A DNA stretch of 64,000 bases from Punica granatum. Taxonomy: Eukaryota; Streptophyta; Magnoliopsida; Myrtales; Lythraceae. The DNA lies in contig NC_045128.1 of NCBI RefSeq assembly GCF_007655135.1, forward strand, positions 4,030,001 through 4,094,000. Reading direction: 5' to 3'. The notes under the pieces are model-generated. The model did no database searches, had not been told where the DNA came from, and saw only the letters and a list, made by a program, of their open reading frames with translations. Of the stretch, positions 25,401 through 37,600 are shown one piece after another (position 1 is the stretch's first letter; each line of letters starts with the position of its first letter). A program made the position numbers and the translations under genes.

Positions 25401-28335
25401 TTATTCGTGTATTATATTGTCTACAGTAGTTAATTTCTCCTCCATTTGGCAGGTCATGAATGTTATGAAGGGGTGCCTGAAGGATTTGCCTACATATCAG
25501 TGGTTGACAGTCTTACCTCAACTGGTATCTCGAATTTGCCATCACAATGGAGAAACTGTTCGACTTGTTAAACACATCATTACCTCTGTCCTTCGGCAAT
25601 ACCCACAACAAGCACTTTGGATAATGGCAGCAGTCTCAAAATCTACTGTGCCTTCAAGGCGTGAGGCAGCAGCAGAAATCATACAAGCTGCGAGAAAGGG
25701 TTTTACCCAAGGAAGCAATGGAAATAATATTTTCACCCAGTTTGCTGCCCTAATTGACCACCTAATTAGGTTATGCTTCCATGCAGGCCAGTCAAAGGCA
25801 AAAACAATCAATATTGCTACTGAATTCAGTGCCTTGAAGAGGATGATGCCCGTGGATATCATTATGCCAATCCAGCAGTCTCTCACAGTTAGTCTACCAT
25901 CATATGATCCAGATCTGAAAGGAAGTCACCATTCAGATATCTTTTCTACTACAGATCTTCCAACTATATCTGGGATATCAGACGAGGCTGAGATTCTTTC
26001 ATCTCTTCAGAGACCTAAGAAGGTATTCTTAAACCCTTGTCGACAGTTCCATGAGATGCTTTTCTCCCTGATTTCTGGTTCTGCAGTTAGATGATTCAGT
26101 TTACAATATTGCATGGGATAACTAATTTGACAGACTTCTTCAGCATTTTGAAAGGGTATTAAGAGTGATACTGCTATGTTTAAGATTGATGACATTGGTC
26201 ATTCAACCACACCTAAGATGATTGTGTTAGCTGAAAAATAGTCAAATAAGCAGAGTTTATACAAAAGAAAGTTATGTTTGTCGTTGCGACCAATGCTTTG
26301 CTGGAAGAAGTCAGAACCCTTTGTAGCCTATGTTTAATAACTATTTACCTTGTAGAACATCTTGGTACTTTTTTTCACGAGCATATCTCAAATTTCCTTG
26401 TTGAATATCTATCCCCTTTGTTCTTCAGATTGTTCTGCTGGGCAGTGATGGTATTGAACGACCGTTCCTTTGCAAACCAAAGGATGATTTGAGGAAAGAT
26501 GCTCGCATGATGGAATTTACTGCAACTATAAACCGCTTATTATCCAAATATCCAGAAAGCCGACGGAGAAAGCTGTACATCCGCACATTTGCAGTGATTC
26601 CTTTAACTGAGGATTGTGGAATGGTACAGTGGGTCCCGCACACTCGAGGACTCCGACATATACTGCAGGACATATATATAAAATGTGGCAAGTTTGACAG
26701 GCATAGAACTAATCCTCAAATTAAACGGATTTATGACCAATCCCAAGGCAAAATGCCCGAAGATGAAATGCTTAAGGTGAAAATCCTTCCCATGTTCCCT
26801 CCTGTTTTCCACAAGTGGTTCCTGACCACTTTCTCGGAGCCTGCTGCTTGGTTTAGGGCTCGGACAGCATATGCCCACACAACTGCAGTCTGGTCCATGG
26901 TTGGGCATATTGTGGGTCTTGGCGATAGGCACGGTGAAAACATTCTGTTCGACTCCACAACTGGGGACTGTGTACATGTTGATTTCAGTTGCCTATTTGA
27001 CAAGGGTTTGCAGCTGGAGAAACCTGAATTGGTGCCCTTTAGACTGACTCAGGTAGGAGCCTGCAATTTTGTGTACTAGATCCTCTATGACTCTCTTAAC
27101 TCATGAATGGTGACCTGACTCTTTCAATTGTGAATTCAATTTAGCTAGAAAAACTGCAACTACATATGTGCGCGCGCATGCATGTGTGCATGTATGTATG
27201 TATGCTTTGTTTTTAGTATACATGTTTTATGGTAAAGATTGTCTTTGCTGGAAATGTATTAATTTTTGAGAACCAACAAACTTATTCTTTCTTACACCAA
27301 TTGCTGTTGATATAACCTAGTCGCATGGAGCAATTTTTATAGTGACTTGATCCCTTGCTGACCAAATATTTGTTCTTACACATCTGTTCACTGTTGCATT
27401 CTTCAGAACATGATCGATGGACTGGGCATCACTGGATATGAAGGCATCTTTTTAAGGGTTTCTGAAATTACACTCTCTGTGCTGAGGACACACAAAGATA
27501 CTCTGATGAGTGTTCTTGAAACATTTATACACGATCCTTTGGTGGAATGGACAAAATCTCATAAATCCAGTGGCGTGGAGGTTCAAAACCCTCATGCACA
27601 GGTGTGGATCTTCGAACTATAAGTCCTGCAATTTAATGTTTCCTATATTTTTTAGTCTCGATTCTAATTGGTTAAATATTTGAATGAAAATTGTCTTTAT
27701 GTTTTTATTTTTTTCTCAATATATTGGGGATTCCTCCATGAAAATATAAATGAGGGTTAGGATTTGTGCATGTTCGTGTGAAGAAAATACCCAGGGATCC
27801 GATCGTTTCCATTTACATCATTTTAATGTACCTCTGAATGAATGTTGAACCATGGAAGAGTGACTTGATTCACTAGGCACAACTGGAGTATTTTGTCAAA
27901 TGGAAAGTAAATGTTTCAATTTCCAGTAGTGAGTTTACTGCCACTAGCGTCAATATTGAACCATGGCAACAGAATGCAGACTTAAGCTTCTCCCCTTCTC
28001 ACTCTCTGGGAGCGAGTGCAGAAACAGCGAATAAGATTAGTTTTCCTTTTCCCTGAAACTGGCTTAAAGTAGTTGAAGGATGGATAATCACTTGTCTGAG
28101 TTGCTTAGTTGACTCGCTTTGACGTGTTCTCTGGTTTTGCTTATTTCTTGATTATGTTTTATTGCAGCGCGCCATCAGTAATATTGAGGCAAGGTTGCAA
28201 GGCGTAGTAGTTGGAGTTGGAGCTGCACCATCTCTACCTTTAGCGGTTGAAGGTCAAGCTCGACGGCTAATTGCTGAGGCAGTTTCACTGAAGAATCTCG
28301 GAAAGATGTATATCTGGTGGATGCCATGGTTTTAG
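13484..28335 (+). CDS. ATR: Serine/threonine protein kinase ATR (PI3K-related checkpoint kinase)
   Basis: Fifteen exons: 13484-13670, 14733-14877, 15214-15326, 16041-16375, 16491-16615, 17145-17289, 17414-17992, 18073-18142, 19147-19456, 20213-21469, 21964-25363, 25453-26022, 26429-27052, 27407-27601 and 28168-28335 (TAG). They join without a frame break into 2740 residues, close to Arabidopsis ATR (about 2700). The N-terminal half is helical-repeat (HEAT-like). A UME-like part begins in exon 11 (about residue 1100), and a FAT domain spans about 1670-2220. The kinase domain starts near 2400 (PFLCKPKDDLRKDARMMEF), with catalytic loop GLGDRHGENILF near 2576 and metal-binding VDFSCLFDKG near 2596. 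The C-terminus LGKMYIWWMPWF is a classic FATC end. With its partner ATRIP, ATR senses RPA-coated single-stranded DNA at stalled forks and starts the replication checkpoint. All key residues are present. Introns carry a Helitron-like insert and a 21-base G run. It is tail-to-tail with the PPR-SMR gene. Confidence 0.98.
13731..13770 (+). repeat. GA/GGGA-rich microsatellite in ATR intron 1
   Basis: A purine tract of GAGA, GATA and four GGGA repeats, 60 bases after the intron 1 donor. No function can be read from it. Confidence 0.8.
15474..15904 (+). mobile_element. Non-autonomous Helitron-like element in ATR intron 3
   Basis: The left end reads TCTATACTATTATAA, the TC-initial start common to plant Helitrons. 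The right end near 15885-15904 is a short CACGCG..GTGTGGG imperfect hairpin, like the GC-rich hairpin near Helitron 3' ends. Between them lies a CT-rich block (15617-15690) and AT-rich DNA without coding capacity. A second copy with matching left part (TACCGAAAATGGCCATT against CACCGAAAATACCCATT) and matching CT-rich block lies at 59334-60775. A clean CTRR terminus is not seen, so the right border is approximate. Confidence 0.55.
21702..21722 (+). repeat. Poly-G run, 21 bases, in ATR intron 10
   Basis: Twenty-one G in a row within the intron between exons 10 and 11, followed by GTGGCGTTG. On the transcript it could form a G-quadruplex. It is 240 bases before the next acceptor. Confidence 0.9.
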
Positions 28336-29510
28336 GAACAGTAACTGGACATTCAAAGATTCCTACACTTAAAAACTGGAAGGTATATCAGTAACTTCCT
28401 CCATTCACGGGTCTTCAATCTCTCCTTTATAGTCTTTAAGTTGTGCCAAAAGGTTAAGAGTGAAAAGGTCCATCAGTTATCGAAGATACCATTTGAGGCA
28501 TGCTTCACAAGTCTTATATGGTGTTCGGGTAATCCAACTGCTTATGAGTAATAACATCATCATTATCTTTCAAAGAGCAGAACAGCATTTAAAGTATAAA
28601 ATTTTACAGCAGTTCCACCAATAAAATTTTATAGCAGTTTCTTGTCCAGACTTCGAATTCCAGCTGGAATTGAAAGCAGTTGAACTGCCTGTTCTGGTCT
28701 GGTTGTGATTAACTAGACATTCTGATGTTCTGATTCATGTAGCCTTTTCGAGCTCTAGAGAGGTCTTTGTCAACTATTGTTACCTTCTTCACTTCACCTT
28801 TAAATTTTTCAGGTTTTTGGCAGTGAAAAAGGTGTTATCATGATGAAGATCATACTAGACGATAGAAGCAAAGGTGATCTCTCTGGCTATATAGAAACAT
28901 CCTTTTCGTAAATGCATGTCTATCAAAGTTTGTTCTGTTTAATTTCTTCCCCTGCTCAGCAAACCATATTTTGGCAGCTCGATCGGTGGCATGATGGAAG
29001 AGACGGGCCAATCCTTAGTAGATGTTCAATGCAACTTTTGAAGATGAAACGGGGGAAGAAGATATTAAGGTACATTAAAATCATGATAATGACTCATTCT
29101 TTTAAATACTTTTTATCCGAAGGAATTATATTCCGCCTGTCAATTTAAGGCGGCCACCATGTGAATTGAAAACTGCATTATCAGGCTCAAGGTCTGCTGA
29201 GAAATTTTTTTGCCATTCAGCTCGTCTCCTTTGACTAAGCAGCGCTGCACGCCATTTAATTGCCAACTCACTACTTGCAATGCTGAGCATCAAGGTCGTG
29301 AAATTTTCGAATACTAATGATTTTTCGCTATGTGGACTAAAAGCATCCAAGCTTTTCTGCCACATCTAGTAATCAAAATATTTCTCAATCTTCCAACAGA
29401 CTATTGATGACAAACTTTATGGTTCTTGCAGGTGTGAATCCTCGAAGCACGTCAAGCTTGCTTCTCGCTTAGTTCCATCTCTCCTATTCCAACCACAGGA
29501 GCCGGAGTCA
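28336..29510. other. Convergent intergenic region between ATR and the PPR-SMR gene
   Basis: Holds the 3'UTRs of both genes. An AATAAA at 28620-28625 may serve ATR. A near-duplicate of about 24 bases occurs at 28594-28643. No coding sequence is recognised. The open frames here have no family resemblance. Confidence 0.6.
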
Positions 29511-30964
29511 TTACCTTTTACATTGCCAGTCTCTGAAGACTCTTCCTTTGGCTACTAAACACCCGTTGTTCTTCCTATCAATTCTCATCGGGCTCTTCGC
29601 TCGAATCAGCAACTCTCTCACCATGCCCTTTATGGGCGATTCTCCTCTGATACTGCTGTGTTTCCCTGATCCACAGATTATGGTGACTTCCTCCGGAACT
29701 ACAGCTTTACCATCACCAAGCTTTCGTTTCATCTCTTCCATCCATTGTAACAAGATCACATAAGCTGAACCCAAGTGCATGCCATGCAAATCCAATTTTG
29801 CTTCTGAGGTACTCCACTCCATTGCCTCATTTATAATAGGAGAATCTATTAACTCTCGGACCAGCAAAGCCTCCTGGCCATCCAAAACCTCCTTCAACTC
29901 CTCGATCGAGACTGGAGAATCACTCGTGTTCTTCGTCATTGACACAATTGTGGGGCATGAGTTTAAGACAGTGTTATAAGTACGGATCGAGAAAGGAACA
30001 CCCCTGAGTTTCATCCTTTGAAGCCAATGAACCATTTGAGTTAGTTCACCATGGGCTCCGTAAGAAGAAAGAACCATGTTCGAACACACAGTATCGATCT
30101 CAAATCCCTCACTTTCCATGGAGTCAACTAATCTCAGCATCTCTGGAAGCAACCCTGATTTCCCATACGCATACACCAGAGTCCTGAACTCGAAAGCTGA
30201 AGGTAAGATCCCTTTGGGTCTCACCTCGACAATAATATTCTCCGCTTTGATGGGCCGACCCATCTCGCACAAGCCGCAGATTATGGACTCATAAGCTCTC
30301 TTCTTCACGTAAACAGATGCAGAATTTCGGAGAAGTTGCTGCAGATAAGCGAAAGAGGCGTGGAATCCTCGATCAGATTTGTGTTTGGCATGGGACTCGA
30401 TCAGATTGCAATAGAACAGAGCGAGGTCTCGCTCACGAAACTCAAATTTCGAAACGGTTTCTGCAGTAAGCTCATCCGATTCCTCGAACTTTCCTTGTTT
30501 ATCGAGCAGCGCGATGAGCTCGGCAACTAACTTGGGATTCCATTTGTACCAGGAAGCCTCCCTGATCCTCAGATAGAACTGCAGAACAGTATCGAGTGTA
30601 CTGTGACTTAACAGAAGTCTCTTACTATCAAAGGAGGCAAAGGGAGTTGACTCACCGGAAGAGCGAGAAAGGAGAGGTTGGGCTGGGCGGCGCCGGGGGA
30701 AAGGAGATGCGACAGAGCATTGAGAGCTACGGATTTCGGTGAGCCCGCGATGAATTTCTTCATCAAGCGGTCGGTGGCGGCGGCATCTCCGGCGGCGAGG
30801 GTCAGGCTGTGGACGAGGCGCTGGCCCTGCTTGCTCAGCGCGCAGTGGACAGGTGCTGGTGGAGTCGCCTGCGGCTGGGGGTAGAAATGGCGGTGGCGGT
30901 GGCGGCAGCGGCAGCGGCTGTTCCACGGCAGCTGCGGAGGATGCCGGAGTCGGAGGCTGTCCAT
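29511..30964 (-). CDS. Pentatricopeptide repeat protein with C-terminal SMR domain (At2g17033-like)
   Basis: Two exons on the minus strand: 30964-30656 and 30578-29511 (TAA), joined in phase 0, 458 residues. The 77-base intron has a GTGAGT donor and TTCTGCAG acceptor. The N-terminus MDSLRLRHPPQL is basic and Ser/Arg-rich, as for a plastid or mitochondrial transit peptide. An upstream in-frame ATG at 31090 exists, but the extension has no family support. The block CALSKQGQRL, then SPKSVALNALSHLLSP, the junction LALP/FYLRIREASWYKW and the PPR-like helices match the Arabidopsis protein At2g17033 as I remember it. The SMR domain spans about residues 363-445, with LDLHG near 365 and CGSGKHSS near 405. 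PPR-SMR proteins act in organelle RNA metabolism. The exact target is unknown. Confidence 0.92.
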
Positions 30965-32252
30965 CGATGACAATCGGCAGCTGACCGGTAAATAGGCTGG
31001 GCCGTGTCCGTATCTGTTGTCATCAGGTTCAGACCAGGCTGACCATTTGACCGGACTAGACCGGCTTTGTTCCACGAATCCCTTATCCAACTGATTACTT
31101 AGACCGGTCAGGTCCGGTAGCCACTTGTCTGTCGACCCAACATCTCATGCATTTGCAAAATTTGGAGCTAAGTCTTAGCGAATGATAATATTCATCTTGT
31201 AATTGTTTTTACCCCAAATGCTTCAGATATTACTTTCATGGTGTTAAAGAAGGAAGAAAACATGAGCACTGCTATTCGATTCAGAATCAAGATGTCATGA
31301 TTTTTATTGGTTTCAATTTCACTTCTTATTTATCTTTTCACATCTCTTTATTGCTTATAAAGTTTAAACGCATTGATTTTTATCGTAATGGAAAATATAA
31401 ATACCATGAATCCATGATGGTAGGACTAAAAATAATTAGACTTAATTATAAAATAGCGACTTGCTTTTCTCAATGTCGAAATATGCATGACAATAATCAA
31501 GTTGACTCTTATTCATTATACTACCTAAAGCAAGAACAAAAAGTTCTCTTAACTCACACTTCCCGATTATACTTATAGATAATAATTTTAATGTGCATGA
31601 TGGTTGGACTGCTCCTACCATGGCCCATGACAGATTTGGGCCAATTATATTGCAAACTCCCCATTGAACATTCCTTGAGTTCCAACCATGGCCCATAAGG
31701 AGGGAAGGGTACCAATAAGGACCTCTGCGTTTGGTAGTTTTGCTCTTTGAGGCTTTAACATTTACTTTTATGTACGTGTGAGTGTGACCATATCGTTTGC
31801 TAAAAATGTTAGTTCAAAATCCTTTTTTCTTTTTTTTTTCCTTATTTTGATAGTTTCTTCAATTTCTAGAATTTGAAATTCTTGGGGGCGAGGGGGGTGT
31901 TGTCGCCGATGATGGTCCGGCCAATCAAGATATGAAGTAGGTGCAATTTTTTGGATCACGGTTATAGGGGGTAGGACCATTGCCAGCGACCTTGGGCGTG
32001 GAGGTGGTGGCCCTCGGGGACAACCCCACCATCTTATTCCAACAAAAGCCTCCTGCTTTTTTTTTAATATATAAATTAATTTTCACATTTTAAAAATTAA
32101 TCTTTAATTCTAGATATTGAAGAAAATTTTAAAATAAAACAAGGCATTTAACCAATATCTTAGCAAACATAACGGCTTATTTACATAATATTTAACGTTA
32201 AGACCTCAAAGAAAAAAGTCACCAAACTTATGAACCTTGTTTGGTACTTTTC

Positions 32253-32287
<35 letters not shown>

Positions 32288-33279
32288 TTATTAAATCTGT
32301 GCATTGCATGAACTATGCAAAGAAAATTTTACTACAAGAAATTAAGTATGAAAATGATAATCGAAATCTAATTGTTGTTTATAATGATATATACAAATAA
32401 ATCATCTGTTATATTATATGAATTTTAATACGATAAACTTTAGACCGATGCTAGATAATAGTTACTCAAGAGTTTATAAGTAAATAATTCATGTAAAATA
32501 TAATAATCTCGATTATCAATCTAATTTATAAAAAAAAATAACATCCTAAAAAATCAAACTCCCTAGCTTTAGTTAATCGAGAATAAAAATCATAAAGTCT
32601 ATAAAATTTTAAGTTAAGTATTTGTTGGTATTTTATTCTCACTCACATTTTATATTTTGTGAATCTAAAACTTTTTTACATCAAATGGGTCAATGACTTC
32701 GCTGTAAGATTTACTGAGTTGAAACTTTATAAGACTAATAATGATTTATAAAATTAATTAACATATAATAAAATTATGAGTTATTTATTTACTAGACGAT
32801 TATAATCATTCTCTGATATTTGTTTGAATATATTTTCTTTAATTATAATAATTATTTTTATTATTTATTTTCTATATAGCATACTTACTTATTAATAAAT
32901 CTACTATTCTATCCATGTTAATTATGGTGGAGACAAGTTCGTGTATATAAATAGATATACAAAAACCTTGATGGACAAAGTTGCAATAAACGAAAAGTTC
33001 AGTGACCAAAATGAACTGGGATTATTTTAGAAGATTGACTAGCGCGTCGGTGTCACCTCCCATGGAATAGGCCCAGTCTGCACCCATACATATAATAAAG
33101 AAACCCGCCATGATCATGGTCATCGCCATCGCCAGGGACGTGTGTGGAGAGAGGCAGAAGCTGATAGACACAGACCTCTCAACTCGACGAACAGCTCTGC
33201 CTCTGACACATTAAGCGGCCGCCGCTAACACATTCGTCCAACTTAGCTCGCCGTGCCGGTTTGATTGGCCACCGGAGAC
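30965..33279. other. Intergenic region between the PPR-SMR and WD40 genes (divergent promoters)
   Basis: Both flanking genes start here, so both promoters and leaders lie within it. The middle is AT-rich. A GC-rich patch at 31885-32030 resembles the GC-rich cores of transposon-like repeats elsewhere in the window. A TA dinucleotide run lies at 32263-32286. No gene is seen. Confidence 0.6.
32263..32286. repeat. (TA)n microsatellite
   Basis: About twelve TA units in AT-rich intergenic DNA. Confidence 0.9.
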
Positions 33280-34644
33280 ATGCGCAGGAGCCGGGCTGGA
33301 AGCTTGGGCTCCGCAATCGTGGATGTCTCTCGGCGGGAGGTCGGGGAGCTCCGGCCAAGGAGCTTCGCTCTCCGCCTCGCAGGTTCCGAGGTCTTCGCCA
33401 TTCACTCTATCCGAATTTTGGCTCTTTTGGGTTGATGATCAATTCTTTCTTTCTTACCATTGGCTTCGGTTTCTGTCCCGGTGTAGTGCAAAAAATGCTG
33501 AGCTTTTTTTTTCTTTTTTTGGTTGATCGTGCCGTTTATACTAGGTTGGTGAATTTGCGCATTGAGAATTTCCTTAGAACGTAATTCAGATTGATTTGTT
33601 CTTCAGATACTGTCGAGTTATTCGAAAGATTGGAGCTTTTCATTAGAGATTCTGATTGCAGGTTTAGTTTTTGCAATCTGAAGCTTATTAGCGGGGTAGT
33701 AATAATAAGGAATGGAGATTTCATTGCCATTAATTTGCGGTACTTGCTGCAACAATGGATGCTCTAAACTTTGTTGGAAGATCATAGCTTTTTGGGTTGT
33801 GGGGTTGGAGGATGAAGATTTTATCGAAGATTCTACTCTTAGGTTGGTTTCCTTTTGAGAAGCTTATTTGGTCGAATATGCTGATTTTCCGGGGTTGCAA
33901 TTGCTATTCATCGTTAGGATGTTGCAGTCACGAGTGGTATAGATGTCTTGGGAGGTCTCGCTTGTGCAATATGCGGATGGAGATTCTTTTTCACACGAAA
34001 CGGGTGTATTCAGTCAGTTATATCGATGGATGAGTATTCACTGCTTGCAGCTGCTGATATTATCTGTATGATTTGATATCAAAGTTTTGTTGACTAGTCC
34101 TTACAAAACAATTAAAATTTAAAGAAACAGACAAGGTTTTCTTTGCTGATGAAAAGTCAAAGTTTGTCTGATAAGTTACTGTGCACGCACTCTTCTCTGA
34201 ATCAGGGAGATTTCAGAAGAACTCATCTTAATTTTTCTGTTACCTAAGTTATTTTTTATCTGTATCTGGGAAATATTCATTATGTTATTTTGATTCCTCT
34301 AGTCTATCTGTAAATCTTTGTGTAAATCACATCTCAGTATTGCTCCGAATTCTAAAGACAAATTAGAGCCATGGCTCTTTTCTAAATTGTTAACAAACTC
34401 ATTTTGAACATTTACTGCATGAATGAGCAACTTAATGTGATAACTTATGCATGGTCCATGGGTATGGGGAGCAAAATTCATTGTAGAGAGATGGATTGAC
34501 TAATGTATCGGATAATACTTCTTACCCCTTAATTTTGTTCAGCACTGCTTATATGTACACAAGATGCATGTGCTCTACTTCTAGTTGATGGCGGTACCTA
34601 TTTGCATAAGTGGTCTATAGACAACAAAGGAAGCTGTTAATCGA

Positions 34645-34687
<43 letters not shown>

Positions 34688-37600
34688 GTTCTTTTTACTG
34701 CTAAGGTTTTAGAATAAATGTTGCTAGTTTATGAACTTTAGGTACTAACGTTTGCCTTGTCTTTAGCTAGTGCCTAGACCTCTTTCAAATTCTCACTGGT
34801 TCCAGTTGATGACATGTATGATAAAGTTTGGGGGGGGGGGAGGGTTTGTGGTGTGTAGTACATGAAAGTTGATGAGCTAATTTATTTTTCTTCTTGATGC
34901 TGAGCATGATTTTCTAGCTTTCATAATTGGTTTTCTATTATTTTCTATTTTGAGATTTTTTTTCCTCGATACATTAGTTGGTCTGTTGACCTGACAACTT
35001 TCCTTTCATTTTCAGGATCTTGTTTTACGATTTCAGATCTCCACAAGGCTCCAACAGCATTTGGGCTGTGTGAATACTGTTAACTTTAATTCTGATGGGG
35101 ACATCCTGTTGTCTGGCTCTGATGATAGACATGCCACGCTCTGGGATTGGCAAGCTGGGAAAGTCAACTTCTCCTTCCATACGGGACATCTCAATAATGT
35201 TTTTCAAGCGAAATTCATGCCATACACAAATGACCGTACAATTGTTACTTCTGCTGCTGATGGGCAGGTATGATCCATATAACACGGAATGCTCATGCAA
35301 GTAGGCATGGACAAGAAAATTCTATTCTAGACTAATCTAAAAATATTCCTAGATTGGTATAAAGAATGCAATTGGTTTCTATGGATTCTCATGGCCCTTG
35401 ATGAGCAACAACTGTGATTCATGTTATCTAAATGAGATAAACAACAATCAACTCTAATGATTGATCCAGTCACTCCCTGTCCAGACCAGGTTTAGAGAAG
35501 AATCTTCCCATGAGAACCTCAATGTAAACCAATAATGAGTAGACGACTCTTTTTTCGGTTTTCTTTCTCATTGATAGATATAAGGTTATGCATGTTTCTG
35601 CGGTTGTACTTGCCTTTGGAGTTACAGTTGTTATCCTCTGACTTACCTTGCTGCTCTCTACGTGTTGGTTACCAAGTAAAATAAATTTTAAGAGGTCTTG
35701 TATTTCTTTCTTTGTAAACATTTTTCTTCTAAATAATTAAATAATTGGAGGCTCCCTTGCTGGCGTTGTCCATAATCCTTATGTTTAATTGGTTTGGAAA
35801 ACCTAAATATGGCATGGCTCCCTAATTGTCTCTGTTAATTTTGTGTGGTCTCTTATCAATTTGGTGTTATTTTAATGGGGTCAAGAAACATTTTATATCT
35901 GCATGGACCAGTCCCTGAGTGTCAGCAAGGAAGAAAAAGTATCAAAACAATCCCAAGGGACAACTGTGTGAGACATATATTCATGAGCTGATTTTACTTT
36001 AGCTTTAACTGGCGGTATGTATATTTTTTTGACATGGGGAACCACCTTTTAGGACACTTAGGCTTTAACCTGCGTATACCCCCAGATGCATGCATACCAA
36101 CTTCCACTTGCATCAAGAATATGTGGCTAGGTTCACTGGCGTGGCCTGAATTGGTTTCTGTTTTCAGCACTCTCTGCTGTGGTTTTGTTACACTTAGGGT
36201 ACACACTGCCATCACTTTATTAAATCCCTTGGATTGGGTGTGATTTTTCTTTTTCTCCCTTTTCCATCATATTCTACAAATTGATGCAATGCTGGTGGGA
36301 AAGTGTAAGGAGCAAGATGACGAAGGTTTAGTTATTGGCCAACAATATCTTTGTCGTATAAATTATTCATATCCGCTAAGTATACATATTGGGCCTCTCC
36401 TTAATGTTATAATGAAGATACATCTATGTCGTTCAAAAGAAAGTTCGGTTGTTCATATAAATAGAAATAATGTACGTTTTGCTCAACTAAATGCCCGTTG
36501 TATGTGTTGCATATCAAACTAAGTTTCATCACCTTTGATTATTTTAGGTCAGACATGCTCTAATTACGGAAGGAGGAGCGGTTCAGACAACATTGCTAGC
36601 AAGACATTGTGGACGTGTCCATAAGTTGGCTATTGAGCCTGGAAGCCCTCATATATTCTATACTTGCGGTGAAGATGGTTTGGTTCAGCACGTAAGTTAC
36701 TTAATACTATTGAATGTAAAATTTCTTCGACATGCCAAAACATTTTTCTGCAGCCAAATGGTAAAAATACTCGAGTTGCTAGGACGAAGCACGTGATCTC
36801 TTCTTTTGTTTACTACTAGATAAAGAAGTCCATACGTTGTCACAGAATAATTTATAAAGAAAGATTTTATATTTCAAAGTCACGTTTATATCATATAAAA
36901 TTCAAGATTATTATAACTCCAGCAAGTTTTTTATATTTTCTTATTTGTAATATAAGTTTCTCAACATCTCTTAATAAGTATCCAAATTATATCATCATAT
37001 CATTTGAGGATACAATCATGTTGAATTAATTAATTGTTTTTCATAGGTAGAAAGTGGAAGCTAAATAGTAAAAGAGCAATAAAGAGCAATAACAAGATAC
37101 AAACTTAAAGAAAACATGGACTCGTGGAGCATGCATGTTAGTGCTTATCACGCTCGGATGATTCTCGGGATTTGTTGAACAATATATTATAGAGTCTTCG
37201 TTTCATGTCAAATCTTAACATTTTCTAAGTGACTTGAATTTAATCTGCTCAAAGTAAATCATTTTCATTTTATAGAGCTGTTTTATTTTTTTAGTTTAGG
37301 CAATTTACAATTTCATATTACGCTCTTTTGATAATTATTAGAGTAAGAATCATATAAAAGGAGTTTGATCACTGTAATCTATTACCCACAATTTTGTGTC
37401 ATGACATTTGAAGCAGAAGAAAGTCTATCCAAAAAATTTAGAAGGCAATTTCGGAATGGTGTAAACTAAATATTATAGGAGCTGTATTGTGAAAAGGAAA
37501 AAAAAGTGGAAAAGGTTTACAAATTAAATATCAAAATTTATGGGGTTAAAAATAGTGCAAGAAAAAATTGAAAAGATTTTAAAAAATGGGGAAAAAGTGG

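Noticed and set aside
30965..31090. N-terminal extension of the PPR-SMR protein from an upstream ATG
   Set aside because: The added 42 residues have no targeting-peptide character and no family match. The downstream ATG gives a normal transit-like start.
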